Shown here: piece by piece, positions 47,349 through 55,947 of the stretch | Layout: every line of letters begins with the position of its first letter | Position numbering within the stretch: the first letter of the stretch is position 1 | From: Acidobacteriaceae bacterium | Lineage (GTDB): Bacteria; Acidobacteriota; Terriglobia; Terriglobales; Acidobacteriaceae | NCBI GenBank assembly: GCA_003168355.1 | Contig: PMSQ01000071.1 | Span: forward strand, 18,544-82,543 | Direction: 5' to 3' | DNA length: 64,000 bases | Made by a program: the position numbers and the translations under genes | The notes under the pieces: model-generated | Told to the model about the DNA's origin: nothing | Database searches by the model: none | What the model saw: the letters and a program-made list of their open reading frames with translations, nothing else

Positions 47349-48422
47349 CTACGGCGCGTGAGGAATGCTGAATTCCCGCTCTGCCCAGTGCTCTAGAAGA
47401 TCTCGCACAACTTTATCTCCAACGATCTGCGCCGCTTCCAAGGCTGGCATATAAGCCGAGTAGTTGCCAGAAACCATTTCTTGCAGGCTTTCCGCCGCAG
47501 GCACGCCTGGCGCTTCCCGGTCGTAGTTGCTGACCGTTCGCAACACGAGCACTCGGCGCAGATCAACACGCCCGGCCTGGTTCAGGAATGTGAGAGCTTG
47601 CAGTGTGCCGGAATCCTCCATGGCAGCAACCATGTAATTGCCCTTGCCGTTTGTGTAGTAGCGAGTCCAGGCGTTGGCCCATTCATCCATCTTGGATCCG
47701 TGCCAGAATGTGCTTGCCGATAGCGTGTCGCCTCTGGCTACGAACGGCGGCTTCAGCGCATTTGGGAAGCCGGCGAATCGCGCCCGCGACTTGCGCAAGG
47801 AGTCGGAGTCGGCAAGCGCCACGTCTTGCGTAAGACGAAATGCCCATCCCACAAGATCCGGGTTCAATGTATACATTTCGCCGTAGGAGTCATCGGCAGG
47901 CTGCTCGTAGGGTGTTCCCTTGCGCAGTGGCAAGTAGCCAGTCGGCCAGCTTTCGGGAATTTGACGCGCATCGATCTCAAAAGCCAGGTCGCCATCCACT
48001 ACATGATCTGCCCAGACCGCCGATCCCACCGACACATCCGCCGGGTCTCCCCCGCCAATGCCTGCGACAATCCAATATGTTTTCGAGAAGTCGAACCGCG
48101 GGTCCAGCCCCAACGCTATTATTGACGCTGCCGCCTTGGCCGTGCCGACACCTGTCACCATGCCGAGTACGCCGTCTTTGTTCAAGCGCACGTGGTGATA
48201 GCCCGCAGGCAGAGGAAGAATCTGGTCGAGATGCTCCCGCTCCACCCAAAGCTGAAACTCTCCTGGAGTATCCCCAGTGTCCTCGCCGCGTTCGAACATG
48301 GTGACCACGACGACTTTGATGCGGATCGGCCCAGCCGGCGCAGGGGTCTGGGCGGACAAGGAGCGAAAACACAGCATGGACAGCGCGAGAGTAAAGGCCC
48401 AACCTCTTGCCAGACAGCACAT
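47349..48422 (-). CDS. Exported purine nucleoside permease/phosphorylase-like (NUP) protein
   Basis: The 357-residue protein belongs to the NUP (purine nucleoside permease) family, whose fold is related to nucleoside phosphorylases. It has a clear signal peptide ending in LSAQ near residue 25 and no other membrane helix, so it cannot be a classical permease; it is probably a periplasmic nucleoside-binding or nucleoside-cleaving protein. Family segments are MVTGVGTAKAA, VAGIGGGDP and MEDSGTLQAL. I chose the ATG at 48422, preceded by GGAG. It follows the adenosine deaminase gene after 22 bases and is probably co-transcribed. Confidence 0.85.
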   Translation of the reverse strand: MCCLARGWAFTLALSMLCFRSLSAQTPAPAGPIRIKVVVVTMFERGEDTGDTPGEFQLWVEREHLDQILPLPAGYHHVRLNKDGVLGMVTGVGTAKAAASIIALGLDPRFDFSKTYWIVAGIGGGDPADVSVGSAVWADHVVDGDLAFEIDARQIPESWPTGYLPLRKGTPYEQPADDSYGEMYTLNPDLVGWAFRLTQDVALADSDSLRKSRARFAGFPNALKPPFVARGDTLSASTFWHGSKMDEWANAWTRYYTNGKGNYMVAAMEDSGTLQALTFLNQAGRVDLRRVLVLRTVSNYDREAPGVPAAESLQEMVSGNYSAYMPALEAAQIVGDKVVRDLLEHWAEREFSIPHAP

Positions 48423-48444
48423 GAAATCTCCGCGGCTCACAAAT

Positions 48445-49536
48445 TCAGATGGAGGTCTTTGTCCCGGTCAATTCGCGGATCCTGGCATAACCAGGCTTGA
48501 TCGCCGAATAGATGAAATCGCAGCGCTCTCGGTATGGCAAAAAAGCGCTCTTCATCGCATTGATCGTGATCTTCTCGAAATCATCCAGGGTTAAACCAAA
48601 GGCATCCGCAGCGGCTGCGAATTCCTGCGTCATGGTGGTGCTGCTCATCAACCGGTTGTCCGTGTTCAGCGTAACCCGAAATTTCTCCTGATAAAGTATT
48701 TTGAATGGATGCTCCGCCAAACTGGGCGTAGCCCCGGTGTGAACATTGCTCAGCAAACAAATCTCTAGGGGAATCCGCTTGTCGAGAACGTATTGCGCCA
48801 GATCGCCCAACTTCACCGCCTTGCCGTCCACGACGGCAATATCATCGATCAGCCGCGTACCGTGCCCAATGCGGTGCGCCCCGCAATATTGAATCGCCTG
48901 CCAGATCGATTCTTTTCCGTAGCCCTCGCCCGCATGAATCGTGATATTGAAGTTTTCCCGCTGGATGTAATGAAAGGCATCCACGTGCTTTTTCGCGGGA
49001 TAACCTCCTTCTTCGCCCGCGAGATCGAAGCCCACAACACCGCGCGCACGAAAGTCGACTGCTAGTTCCGCCATTTCCAGCGAGACGTTCATGTTGCGCA
49101 TCGCGCAAATGATCAAGCCGGACGAGATCCCAAAGTCTTTTCGTCCTCGTTCCAATCCCTTCAGTACTGCCGTGACAATCTGCTGATGAGTCAATCCTTT
49201 TTGCGTGTGAAAGACGGGCGCAAAGCGAGTTTCAAAATAAACGATCCCGTCCCGGCTCAGATCCTCGGCTTGTTCATAGGCCACGCGCTGCAACGCCTCT
49301 TCCGTTTGCATTACCGCGATCGTGTGGGCAAAGCCCTCCAGATATTTCGCGAGACTCCCTTGATTTGCTCCGCGGAAGAACCACTGGGAAAGTGCATCGG
49401 GTTCGTCGGTTGGAAGACCTGGATATCCAATGTCTTTTGCCAACTCAATCACGGTTTGTGGCCGTAGCACGCCATCCAGGTGCTCGTGCAAAAGGACTTT
49501 GGGAAGGCTCTGCAATGACTGCTTATCAAATTTCAT
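48445..49536 (-). CDS. add: Adenosine deaminase
   Basis: The 363-residue zinc enzyme would convert adenosine to inosine. Metal and catalytic motifs are visible: LHEHLDG near the N terminus, TIHAGEGYG with His and Glu, GHGTRL, and NTDNRLMSST at the position of the second metal Asp. The ATG at 49536 is preferred to one 19 codons upstream, since it gives the usual distance to the HEHLDG motif. It starts a two-gene minus-strand unit and faces an APC permease across a 159-base gap with an inverted repeat. Confidence 0.9.
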   Translation of the reverse strand: MKFDKQSLQSLPKVLLHEHLDGVLRPQTVIELAKDIGYPGLPTDEPDALSQWFFRGANQGSLAKYLEGFAHTIAVMQTEEALQRVAYEQAEDLSRDGIVYFETRFAPVFHTQKGLTHQQIVTAVLKGLERGRKDFGISSGLIICAMRNMNVSLEMAELAVDFRARGVVGFDLAGEEGGYPAKKHVDAFHYIQRENFNITIHAGEGYGKESIWQAIQYCGAHRIGHGTRLIDDIAVVDGKAVKLGDLAQYVLDKRIPLEICLLSNVHTGATPSLAEHPFKILYQEKFRVTLNTDNRLMSSTTMTQEFAAAADAFGLTLDDFEKITINAMKSAFLPYRERCDFIYSAIKPGYARIRELTGTKTSI

Positions 49537-49594
49537 GGAATGCGGCTTTCTCCTGCAGAGGCGGTGTCCCACAACGCAGGTGCAGCGTTGCAAG

Positions 49595-49658
49595 ATAATA
49601 CAACACCACTCGAATCAGCCTCGCTCTCCAATGCCTGTGTGGCGGGGTGTTGTACAAT
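49595..49658. promoter_or_regulatory. Divergent add/permease promoter region with perfect inverted repeat
   Basis: TACAACACC (49599-49607) is repeated exactly in inverse orientation as GGTGTTGTA (49646-49654), 38 bases apart. The left arm overlaps TATTAT on the minus strand (49600-49595) and the right arm overlaps TACAAT on the plus strand (49653-49658), the likely -10 boxes of the two divergent genes. The right half also contains the palindrome TTGTACAA. This looks like a pair of operators by which one repressor could control both directions. Confidence 0.5.
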
Positions 49659-49695
49659 CCCACTCCAAATCTTCTTGAGGAGATATCGGCGCCGC

Positions 49696-51087
49696 ATGGA
49701 AGGTACTGCACAAGAGTATTCCCCGAGCGCGGACTATGGTTTGCGTCGCGAGATTCTCTCTCCGATGGAAACGCTGGCGCAATCCGTTTCAACCATAGCT
49801 CCCACGACTACGCCCGCGGCCACCATTCCACTAGTTTGCGCGCTTGCCGGAAATGGCACTTGGCTCGCGTATGTGCTCGCAACCGTGGCCGTGTTGCTGG
49901 TTGCCTTGTGCATCGCCCGCTATGCCCGCCTTTCAGCCTCGCCCGGTTCTCTCTATACTTACGCTTCGATGACGCTGCCCCCGTGGCTCAGTGCGACCGT
50001 CGCGTGGAGTCTTTTGCTCGCTTATGTGGCTACGGGCTCCAGTGTCATCGGTGGCTTCTATCACTACGCCAACTTGCTGTTGCACGATGCCACAGGCCAT
50101 GGATACTCCGCTGTTTTGCTGGCCACGCTAGTCACTGGGGTTTCTATCTGGATTGCTTATCGCGATGTTAAAATCTCCGCGCGCCTTATGCTGTGGATCG
50201 AAGCGGCGTCCGTCACCGTAATTGTGATTTTGGTAACTCTGTTGCTGGTGCGCCACGGCTGGCACTGGGACTGGGATGAACTGCATCTCCGCGGCATGAC
50301 CGGCAGCGGGCTCCGGCTGGGGCTGGTGCTGGCGCTGTTCAGCTTTGTCGGCTTCGAAAGCGCGACCACGCTGGGGTCCGAGGCACGCAACCCGCTGAAG
50401 ACGATCCCGCGCGCAGTTATTCAAAGTGCGATTCTCGCTGGGGCCTTCTTCACGCTCTGTGCCTACACGGAGGTTTTGGGCTTCCACACTGCGGGCCAGG
50501 ACTTAGGCGCAAGCCAGGCGCCAATGTACGTGCTGGCCCGAGTCGGCGGCGCCCCTATGCTGGGATTGATGATCGACATCGGCGCACTAGTGAGCCTTTT
50601 TGCCGGAACTCTGGCATGTATCACGGCGGCAGCACGCGTGTTACTGCTGATGGCCCACAACGGCCTCGCGCACGGCTCTCTGGGCAATGCGCACGCTCAG
50701 AACCATACGCCAAGCCGCGCCGTCGTCATCACTGGTACTGCGGCGCTGCTCCCCGTGGCAGTACTGGCGGCCCGCGGCTCGAGCGGCTTGGATGTATACG
50801 GCTGGATGGGTTCGCTGGCGACCTACGGTTTTATCGTGGCCTACGCATTGGTTTGCGTCGCACTACCACGCTACTTGCGCGACCACGGCGCCTTCCGCCC
50901 CGGAGCGCAGATCGTTCCCTGGCTGGCGGGCATCGCCATGCTGCTCGCGCTGGTGGGGAACTTCTACCCGGTGCCCGAGGGACCGTATGGCAAGCTGCCT
51001 TACATTTATCTTGCCTATTTGACGGCAGGACTTCTCTGGTTCGTGTTTCGCGGGCGCAGTAAAGGGACCGTACTGCCCGGGAGCTAA
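49696..51087 (+). CDS. APC-superfamily permease
   Basis: The 463-residue membrane protein has about 12 hydrophobic segments in the APC amino-acid/polyamine permease pattern. It includes GSLYTYASMTLPPWLS in the first half and FSFVGFESATTLGSEARNPLKTIPRAV, the strongest APC signature. The ATG at 49696 follows a GAGGAGAT site eleven bases upstream; the frame is open further upstream but overlaps the promoter region. Its substrate is not evident; being divergent from adenosine deaminase hints at a purine-derived or nitrogen-rich compound, which is inference. Confidence 0.87.
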   Translation: MEGTAQEYSPSADYGLRREILSPMETLAQSVSTIAPTTTPAATIPLVCALAGNGTWLAYVLATVAVLLVALCIARYARLSASPGSLYTYASMTLPPWLSATVAWSLLLAYVATGSSVIGGFYHYANLLLHDATGHGYSAVLLATLVTGVSIWIAYRDVKISARLMLWIEAASVTVIVILVTLLLVRHGWHWDWDELHLRGMTGSGLRLGLVLALFSFVGFESATTLGSEARNPLKTIPRAVIQSAILAGAFFTLCAYTEVLGFHTAGQDLGASQAPMYVLARVGGAPMLGLMIDIGALVSLFAGTLACITAAARVLLLMAHNGLAHGSLGNAHAQNHTPSRAVVITGTAALLPVAVLAARGSSGLDVYGWMGSLATYGFIVAYALVCVALPRYLRDHGAFRPGAQIVPWLAGIAMLLALVGNFYPVPEGPYGKLPYIYLAYLTAGLLWFVFRGRSKGTVLPGS

Positions 51088-51318
51088 GGGGCCGAGCACC
51101 GTTCCCATCGGCGATAAGAATATCTGATCTGCGGCAAAGAAATTTTCACTTACAGAACCCTTTCGTTCCGTTGGACACTGGTGTAGAGTCAACCAGTTAT
51201 TTTGCGGGCGGGCAAAACAAACAATTCCTGCTATGAAAATTGTTTAAACATCTGGCGGTTCGAATCGCCGGTATGCGCCCTTGCGCAATCTTTCTTACAA
51301 ACTTGCACGAGGTCATTG
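51088..51318 (+). promoter_or_regulatory. Upstream region of the TonB-dependent receptor gene, with inverted repeat
   Basis: The region is AT-rich near its centre. AAACAATT (51219-51226) and AATTGTTT (51238-51245) form a perfect 8-base inverted repeat with an 11-base spacer, a plausible operator about 75 bases before the receptor start. No convincing -35/-10 pair is seen. Confidence 0.4.
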
Positions 51319-54300
51319 ATGCTCAAGAGAATCGGACTCGTCGTTTTCCTCGTCGCGTCATCCCTGTGGATGCCGTTTTCCTTTACGCCATGCGCTCAGG
51401 CTCAACAGACGCTCGGTGGCATCACAGGCACAGTCATGGACAAGACTGGCGGTGTTCTCCCGGGAACCGTTGTCACCATCGTTGCTGACCAGACAAAACT
51501 CACGCGCACGCTGACGACCAATGCGAATGGCAGCTACGACTTCGTAAACCTGCCCATCGGCACCTACACGCTCACCTTCACTCACGATGGCTTTGAGACG
51601 CAGAGGGTGCCCTCGATCACGGTTCAGGCGGATCGCACCGTCACCGTCAATGCCACGCTGCCAGTCGGCCAGGTCGGCACCGTCGTCACGGTAGAGGCCA
51701 CGCCCTTGATGAACGCGGTCGATACCACCAACGGTTACATTCTGGAGAAGGACCAGATCGAATCTGTCCCGCTGCCAACCGGAAGTTTCACGGGCCTGGC
51801 CATCCTCTCGCCCGGGGTAAATGCAGAGTTGCCAAACGGTAGCGGCGCAAACGCCGGTCTGGGAAATCAGCCGATTTGGGCCAACGGCCAGCGCGACACC
51901 AGTAACACATTTCTTCTGAATGGAGTCGATGCCAGCAACCTGTTCAACGGCAAAAGCACGAGCCAGGTGGCTTCGGCACGCATTGTGAACAACACTGGTG
52001 TGGCTGGCGCCTCCAGCACCACCGCGGAAGTCATACAGAGCACGGCATCGCCATATCTTGCCATTGGCCAGGCTTTGCCCACGCCTGCCCCGGAGACGGT
52101 TCAGGAGTTTCGCGTAAACACTTCCATGTACGACGCGCAACAGGGATCCACCAGCGGCGCCCACATCGACATGAGCACCGCTTCCGGCACCAACAATATT
52201 CACGGCGGCTTGTACGTTCACCGCGGAACCGATTGGCTGAATGCCGCTCCGTATTTCTACAATCAGGACTCAAACATTCCGAGCAACGAAAAGGTTCCCG
52301 AGTTGCACCGTTACACGGCTGGAGGAACCATCGGCGGGCCTATCATCAAAGATAAGCTTTTCGGGTTCGCCAGCTATCAGCACCTTCACGTTTCCGATTT
52401 GGAGATCGGGGCTTCACGGACAGCATCGCCGTTCGGGCTTACCGATGACCGCAGTCCTGCTGCCTTGGCAAACATTGCCCTCAACGACTGGGGGACCGTC
52501 GTTAATCCGTCGGTAGGAACGTCGGGCGGCATCGATCCGGTCGCCTATACCTTGTTGACCGCAAAGTTGCCGAACGGCCAGTATCTGTTCCCGTCGGCGA
52601 ATCCTAATTCCTTTCCGACAGTGAACTTCCCGGAGAATGTTTTCCTCACGCAGCCGGCCTATTTCATATCCGACCAGGCCGTAACCGATCTCGATTACCT
52701 CGCTACCCCGAAAGATACTCTGTCGTTGAAGTATTACTACCAGCACGATCCCACTTCAGCGCCTTTCGGATTCTCCTCGGTCGAAGGTTTCACCCAACAT
52801 CTGGACGCCGGGAGCCAGGTTGTGTCCATTACGAATACGCAATCGATCAAACCGAACCTCAGTGTTGCGGAAGTCTTCGGCTTCATTCGCGAAAAAGTCT
52901 ACAGCACGATTGCCCAGCCCTTCACTCCTGGATCGATCGGCATCAATGCGTTCGGCTCCAACGTTTTTCCCGGCATCACTATCGTCGACGACCTGGGGAA
53001 CGATGCTGCAGCGAATGCGGGCAATTGCACATCGACTCAGGACCCTGCAGCCTGCGGTCCGCCTTTCAACGCTGGGCTGAACATCGGCTCGACGGCCGCT
53101 TCTCAGGGAGCATTTACCGGCATCTTTCAGAATCGCTGGATGCCCTCCGTTAATGCCGTCTGGAATCATGGCAAACACACCATTACCTTCGGCGGGAGCT
53201 TTTCCTATACCCAGCTCAACGCGCGCGACGATAGAACCAACACGGGCATGATCGGCTTCAACGATTTCGCCGACTTCCTCACCGGTTCCCCCATCGGCTA
53301 TCAGGCCGACGGATTTATTACCACGACCTTCCTACAGGGCGATGCTAACCGTTACTACCGCTCGCACGAATCGGGCTGGTATCTTCAAGACAAGTTTCAA
53401 CTCCGTTCGAACCTGAGCATCAGCGCAGGCCTCCGCTTCGACTATCACGGCGGCCTAACGGAAAAGAACGGGCGCCTTTTCAACTTCGATCCGTCAAGTT
53501 ATAGCTACAATGCGCAATCGGACTCATTCAATTCGAACGGCTTCATTGTCGCGGGCAACAATCCTCTCTTCCCGACCAAGGGCGTCAGCAATTCGACTCT
53601 CACCGGTCGCCAATGGGGCCTCGCGCCGCGCGTCGGCCTGGCTTGGAGCCCGAAGATGTTCAACGACAAGGTCGTGGTTCGCGCTGGCTGGGGCATGTAT
53701 TACGATCGCGGCGAACTCTTTACCTATCTTTCCCCCGGCTTTGCCTCCGGCGTGATTGCGGGTGGTCCGTTCGGCGTGAATCAGTCTCCCCCGTGGGTGA
53801 ATTCACAGGTCTGCGCCACTCCCTACACGAACTGCCCCGGCGGATTTGAGAACCCCTGGGGCACGACGCTCGGTGCGCCTCCCTCGGGCAATCCCGCAGA
53901 TCTGTTTCTGCCCAACGCGACAGACATCGCCGGAGGCGCGGAGCTATTCTCGTTCGCGGATTACAACCGCGCCAACAAGCTTCCTTACACGCTGAATCAG
54001 ACGCTCGATATTCAGTGGCAACCGCGTAACGACCTGGCCATCGAAATCGGCTACGTCGGCAATCTCGGCCGCCATGAGATCGTTCCTCTGCCTTTCAACC
54101 AGGCGCAGATTGCCTCGCCCAGCAATCCCATTCGGCCCGGTACGCCGTTTGAGCAAGACTATACGTATGGCTACTCGGTGGTGGGTCCGCCCACCTGTAA
54201 TCCAAGTATTTTTGGAAATTGCTCGCCGATCAATTTGCCCAGCGTCAATGGGCAGCCGCCGCAGCCCTACCAGGAAACCTTTGAAGGCGGAAATGTCGAC

Positions 54301-55245
54301 CTGCGCGTTCCCTATATCGGCTATTCCTCCGAGTCGGAGTCCTACACCGCCGCCGGTATCTCTGCCTACAATGCGCTCCAAACCCACATCGAAAAGCGAA
54401 TGAGGCATGGTTTGCAGGTCGGCTTCTCGTATACCTTCTCTCACGCGACGGACGAGCAAAGCGCCATGGGCCTCTTTTACAACGGCAACAATCCTCTGAA
54501 TCTGCGCTCCGGTTACGGTCTCTCTGATTTCGACCGCAAACACGTGATGAATTTCACTTACACATACGAGTTACCGAAGCCTTTTTCGGCGTCCTCATTC
54601 AAGGGCAAGCTTGCCGATGGATGGGCAATTACCGGCCTGACCGTCATCCAAAGCGGTCAGCCCTACAGCGTTGTCGACTATTCGGGCGCAGTCGGCAGCA
54701 TATTCTATGGGGACAACGATGGCATTACGAATCCCATCGTTCCCCTCAACGGTTGTACAGCCAAACAAGCGCTCACCGGGCATACTGGGGCAGGCGCTGC
54801 GCCCGCGCTCAACGCCAACTGTTTTGGCATTCCGCTGCTGGCTGAAGGTGCTTTGAACGGTGCGATTCCTTCGAATGACCCCTACGAGACGAATTTCATC
54901 GCCAATGGCCAACGCAATATTTTCCGGCAGTCCTGGCAGCGGCGTGCGGATATCTCACTTGTGAAGATGACCCAGATCACCGAGCGTACCTCTTTGAAGT
55001 ACACCTTCGATGTTTTCAACCTGACGAACACGGCGAGCTTCGACATCCCGATTGACGACGTGAGCCAGAACATTAACTTCAATGGCTTTCCCGTCCAAGG
55101 TACGCCAGCGACATTGAATCCCTGTAACCAGAACTTCTCGGGATCTTTGTACGTCTGCCCAACGACGGGCAGCGGTTTGGGCGTCACGAACAAGACCATC
55201 GGAAGTCCGAGGCAGATCCAGATGTCATTGGCCCTTACCTTCTAG
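51319..55245 (+). CDS. TonB-dependent receptor with carboxypeptidase-regulatory-like domain
   Basis: The 1308-residue outer-membrane protein has a signal peptide (residues 1-29, ending AQAQ). A carboxypeptidase-regulatory-like beta-sandwich follows at about 33-115 (GGITGTVMDKTGGVLPGT ... GSYDFVNLPIGTYTLTF). Then come a plug domain and a long beta-barrel ending in a terminal Phe (SLALTF), the usual outer-membrane insertion signal. Such Oar-like receptors are very numerous in Acidobacteria and import large or scarce substrates. The substrate is unknown; its place after purine transport genes makes nucleosides or nucleic-acid fragments a possibility. The ATG at 51319 has GAGG six bases ahead. 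Confidence 0.9.
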   Translation: MLKRIGLVVFLVASSLWMPFSFTPCAQAQQTLGGITGTVMDKTGGVLPGTVVTIVADQTKLTRTLTTNANGSYDFVNLPIGTYTLTFTHDGFETQRVPSITVQADRTVTVNATLPVGQVGTVVTVEATPLMNAVDTTNGYILEKDQIESVPLPTGSFTGLAILSPGVNAELPNGSGANAGLGNQPIWANGQRDTSNTFLLNGVDASNLFNGKSTSQVASARIVNNTGVAGASSTTAEVIQSTASPYLAIGQALPTPAPETVQEFRVNTSMYDAQQGSTSGAHIDMSTASGTNNIHGGLYVHRGTDWLNAAPYFYNQDSNIPSNEKVPELHRYTAGGTIGGPIIKDKLFGFASYQHLHVSDLEIGASRTASPFGLTDDRSPAALANIALNDWGTVVNPSVGTSGGIDPVAYTLLTAKLPNGQYLFPSANPNSFPTVNFPENVFLTQPAYFISDQAVTDLDYLATPKDTLSLKYYYQHDPTSAPFGFSSVEGFTQHLDAGSQVVSITNTQSIKPNLSVAEVFGFIREKVYSTIAQPFTPGSIGINAFGSNVFPGITIVDDLGNDAAANAGNCTSTQDPAACGPPFNAGLNIGSTAASQGAFTGIFQNRWMPSVNAVWNHGKHTITFGGSFSYTQLNARDDRTNTGMIGFNDFADFLTGSPIGYQADGFITTTFLQGDANRYYRSHESGWYLQDKFQLRSNLSISAGLRFDYHGGLTEKNGRLFNFDPSSYSYNAQSDSFNSNGFIVAGNNPLFPTKGVSNSTLTGRQWGLAPRVGLAWSPKMFNDKVVVRAGWGMYYDRGELFTYLSPGFASGVIAGGPFGVNQSPPWVNSQVCATPYTNCPGGFENPWGTTLGAPPSGNPADLFLPNATDIAGGAELFSFADYNRANKLPYTLNQTLDIQWQPRNDLAIEIGYVGNLGRHEIVPLPFNQAQIASPSNPIRPGTPFEQDYTYGYSVVGPPTCNPSIFGNCSPINLPSVNGQPPQPYQETFEGGNVDLRVPYIGYSSESESYTAAGISAYNALQTHIEKRMRHGLQVGFSYTFSHATDEQSAMGLFYNGNNPLNLRSGYGLSDFDRKHVMNFTYTYELPKPFSASSFKGKLADGWAITGLTVIQSGQPYSVVDYSGAVGSIFYGDNDGITNPIVPLNGCTAKQALTGHTGAGAAPALNANCFGIPLLAEGALNGAIPSNDPYETNFIANGQRNIFRQSWQRRADISLVKMTQITERTSLKYTFDVFNLTNTASFDIPIDDVSQNINFNGFPVQGTPATLNPCNQNFSGSLYVCPTTGSGLGVTNKTIGSPRQIQMSLALTF

Positions 55246-55263
55246 CCGCGGCTTAAAACCGCA

Positions 55264-55292
55264 AAAATCAAGCCCGGCGGGCACTTGATTTT
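55264..55292. terminator. Bidirectional terminator between receptor and deaminase genes
   Basis: AAAATCAAG (55264-55272) pairs perfectly with CTTGATTTT (55284-55292), closing an inner GCCC/GGGC pairing with a three-base loop. The outer A and T runs serve as U-tracts in either direction. It lies between two convergent genes. Confidence 0.7.
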
Positions 55293-55365
55293 GGGTGGCG
55301 CAGCGCTTCAGCGCGCGATGGCTTCCTGTTTCCAACACCGGCTTTAGCCGCTGAGGGTGCCCGGC

Positions 55366-55818
55366 CTAATCTCGCCCGATATCCTCGTTCCACACTTCAG
55401 GATTCGCGCGAATATATTCCCCCAACATGGAAGCGCATTTCTCAGAATCGAGGTCGATGACCCTTATGCCGAGCGAGCGCAGCCATTCCACGCCCCCCTG
55501 GAAATTTCGACTCTCCCCGACGACCAGTTTACTGAAGCCAAACTGTCGGACGAGCCCGCTGCAATACCAGCAAGGCGCCAGCGTGGTGACCATGATGAGC
55601 TTGCGATAGCTGCGCTGGCGTCCCGCATTGCGGAAGGCGTCGGTTTCGCCGTGCAGCGAAGGATCGCCGTTCTGTACGCGGCGATTGTGGCCGGAGCCGA
55701 CGAGCTCGCCGCTCGCATCAAAAATCGCGGCACCAATAGGAATGCCGCCCTCAGCCAACCCTTTACGGGCTTCCGCTATTGCCACCTCCATCATCGCGGA
55801 GTAATCGGAACTGGACAT
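55366..55818 (-). CDS. Cytosine deaminase-like protein (Fcy1 type)
   Basis: The 150-residue zinc deaminase has HGETDAFRNAGR (zinc His and catalytic Glu) and PCWYCSGLV (two zinc Cys). The C-terminal part, with VVGESRNFQGG and the tail NPEVWNEDIG, closely resembles yeast cytosine deaminase rather than bacterial CodA. It would deaminate cytosine or a related base. It is transcribed toward the TonB receptor from the opposite side and fits the nucleobase theme of the region. Confidence 0.82.
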   Translation of the reverse strand: MSSSDYSAMMEVAIAEARKGLAEGGIPIGAAIFDASGELVGSGHNRRVQNGDPSLHGETDAFRNAGRQRSYRKLIMVTTLAPCWYCSGLVRQFGFSKLVVGESRNFQGGVEWLRSLGIRVIDLDSEKCASMLGEYIRANPEVWNEDIGRD

Positions 55819-55947
55819 GGCCCTTGATTATATGGGGAGCCTCTGCGTCTTGCGCTAGGATGGATTGATAATGATACCGAGGGCACCGGGCAATCAACGC
55901 CGTATCGAGAGAAGTCCCGGCGTCCCACCCGCGGCCGGAGCCTCCCG

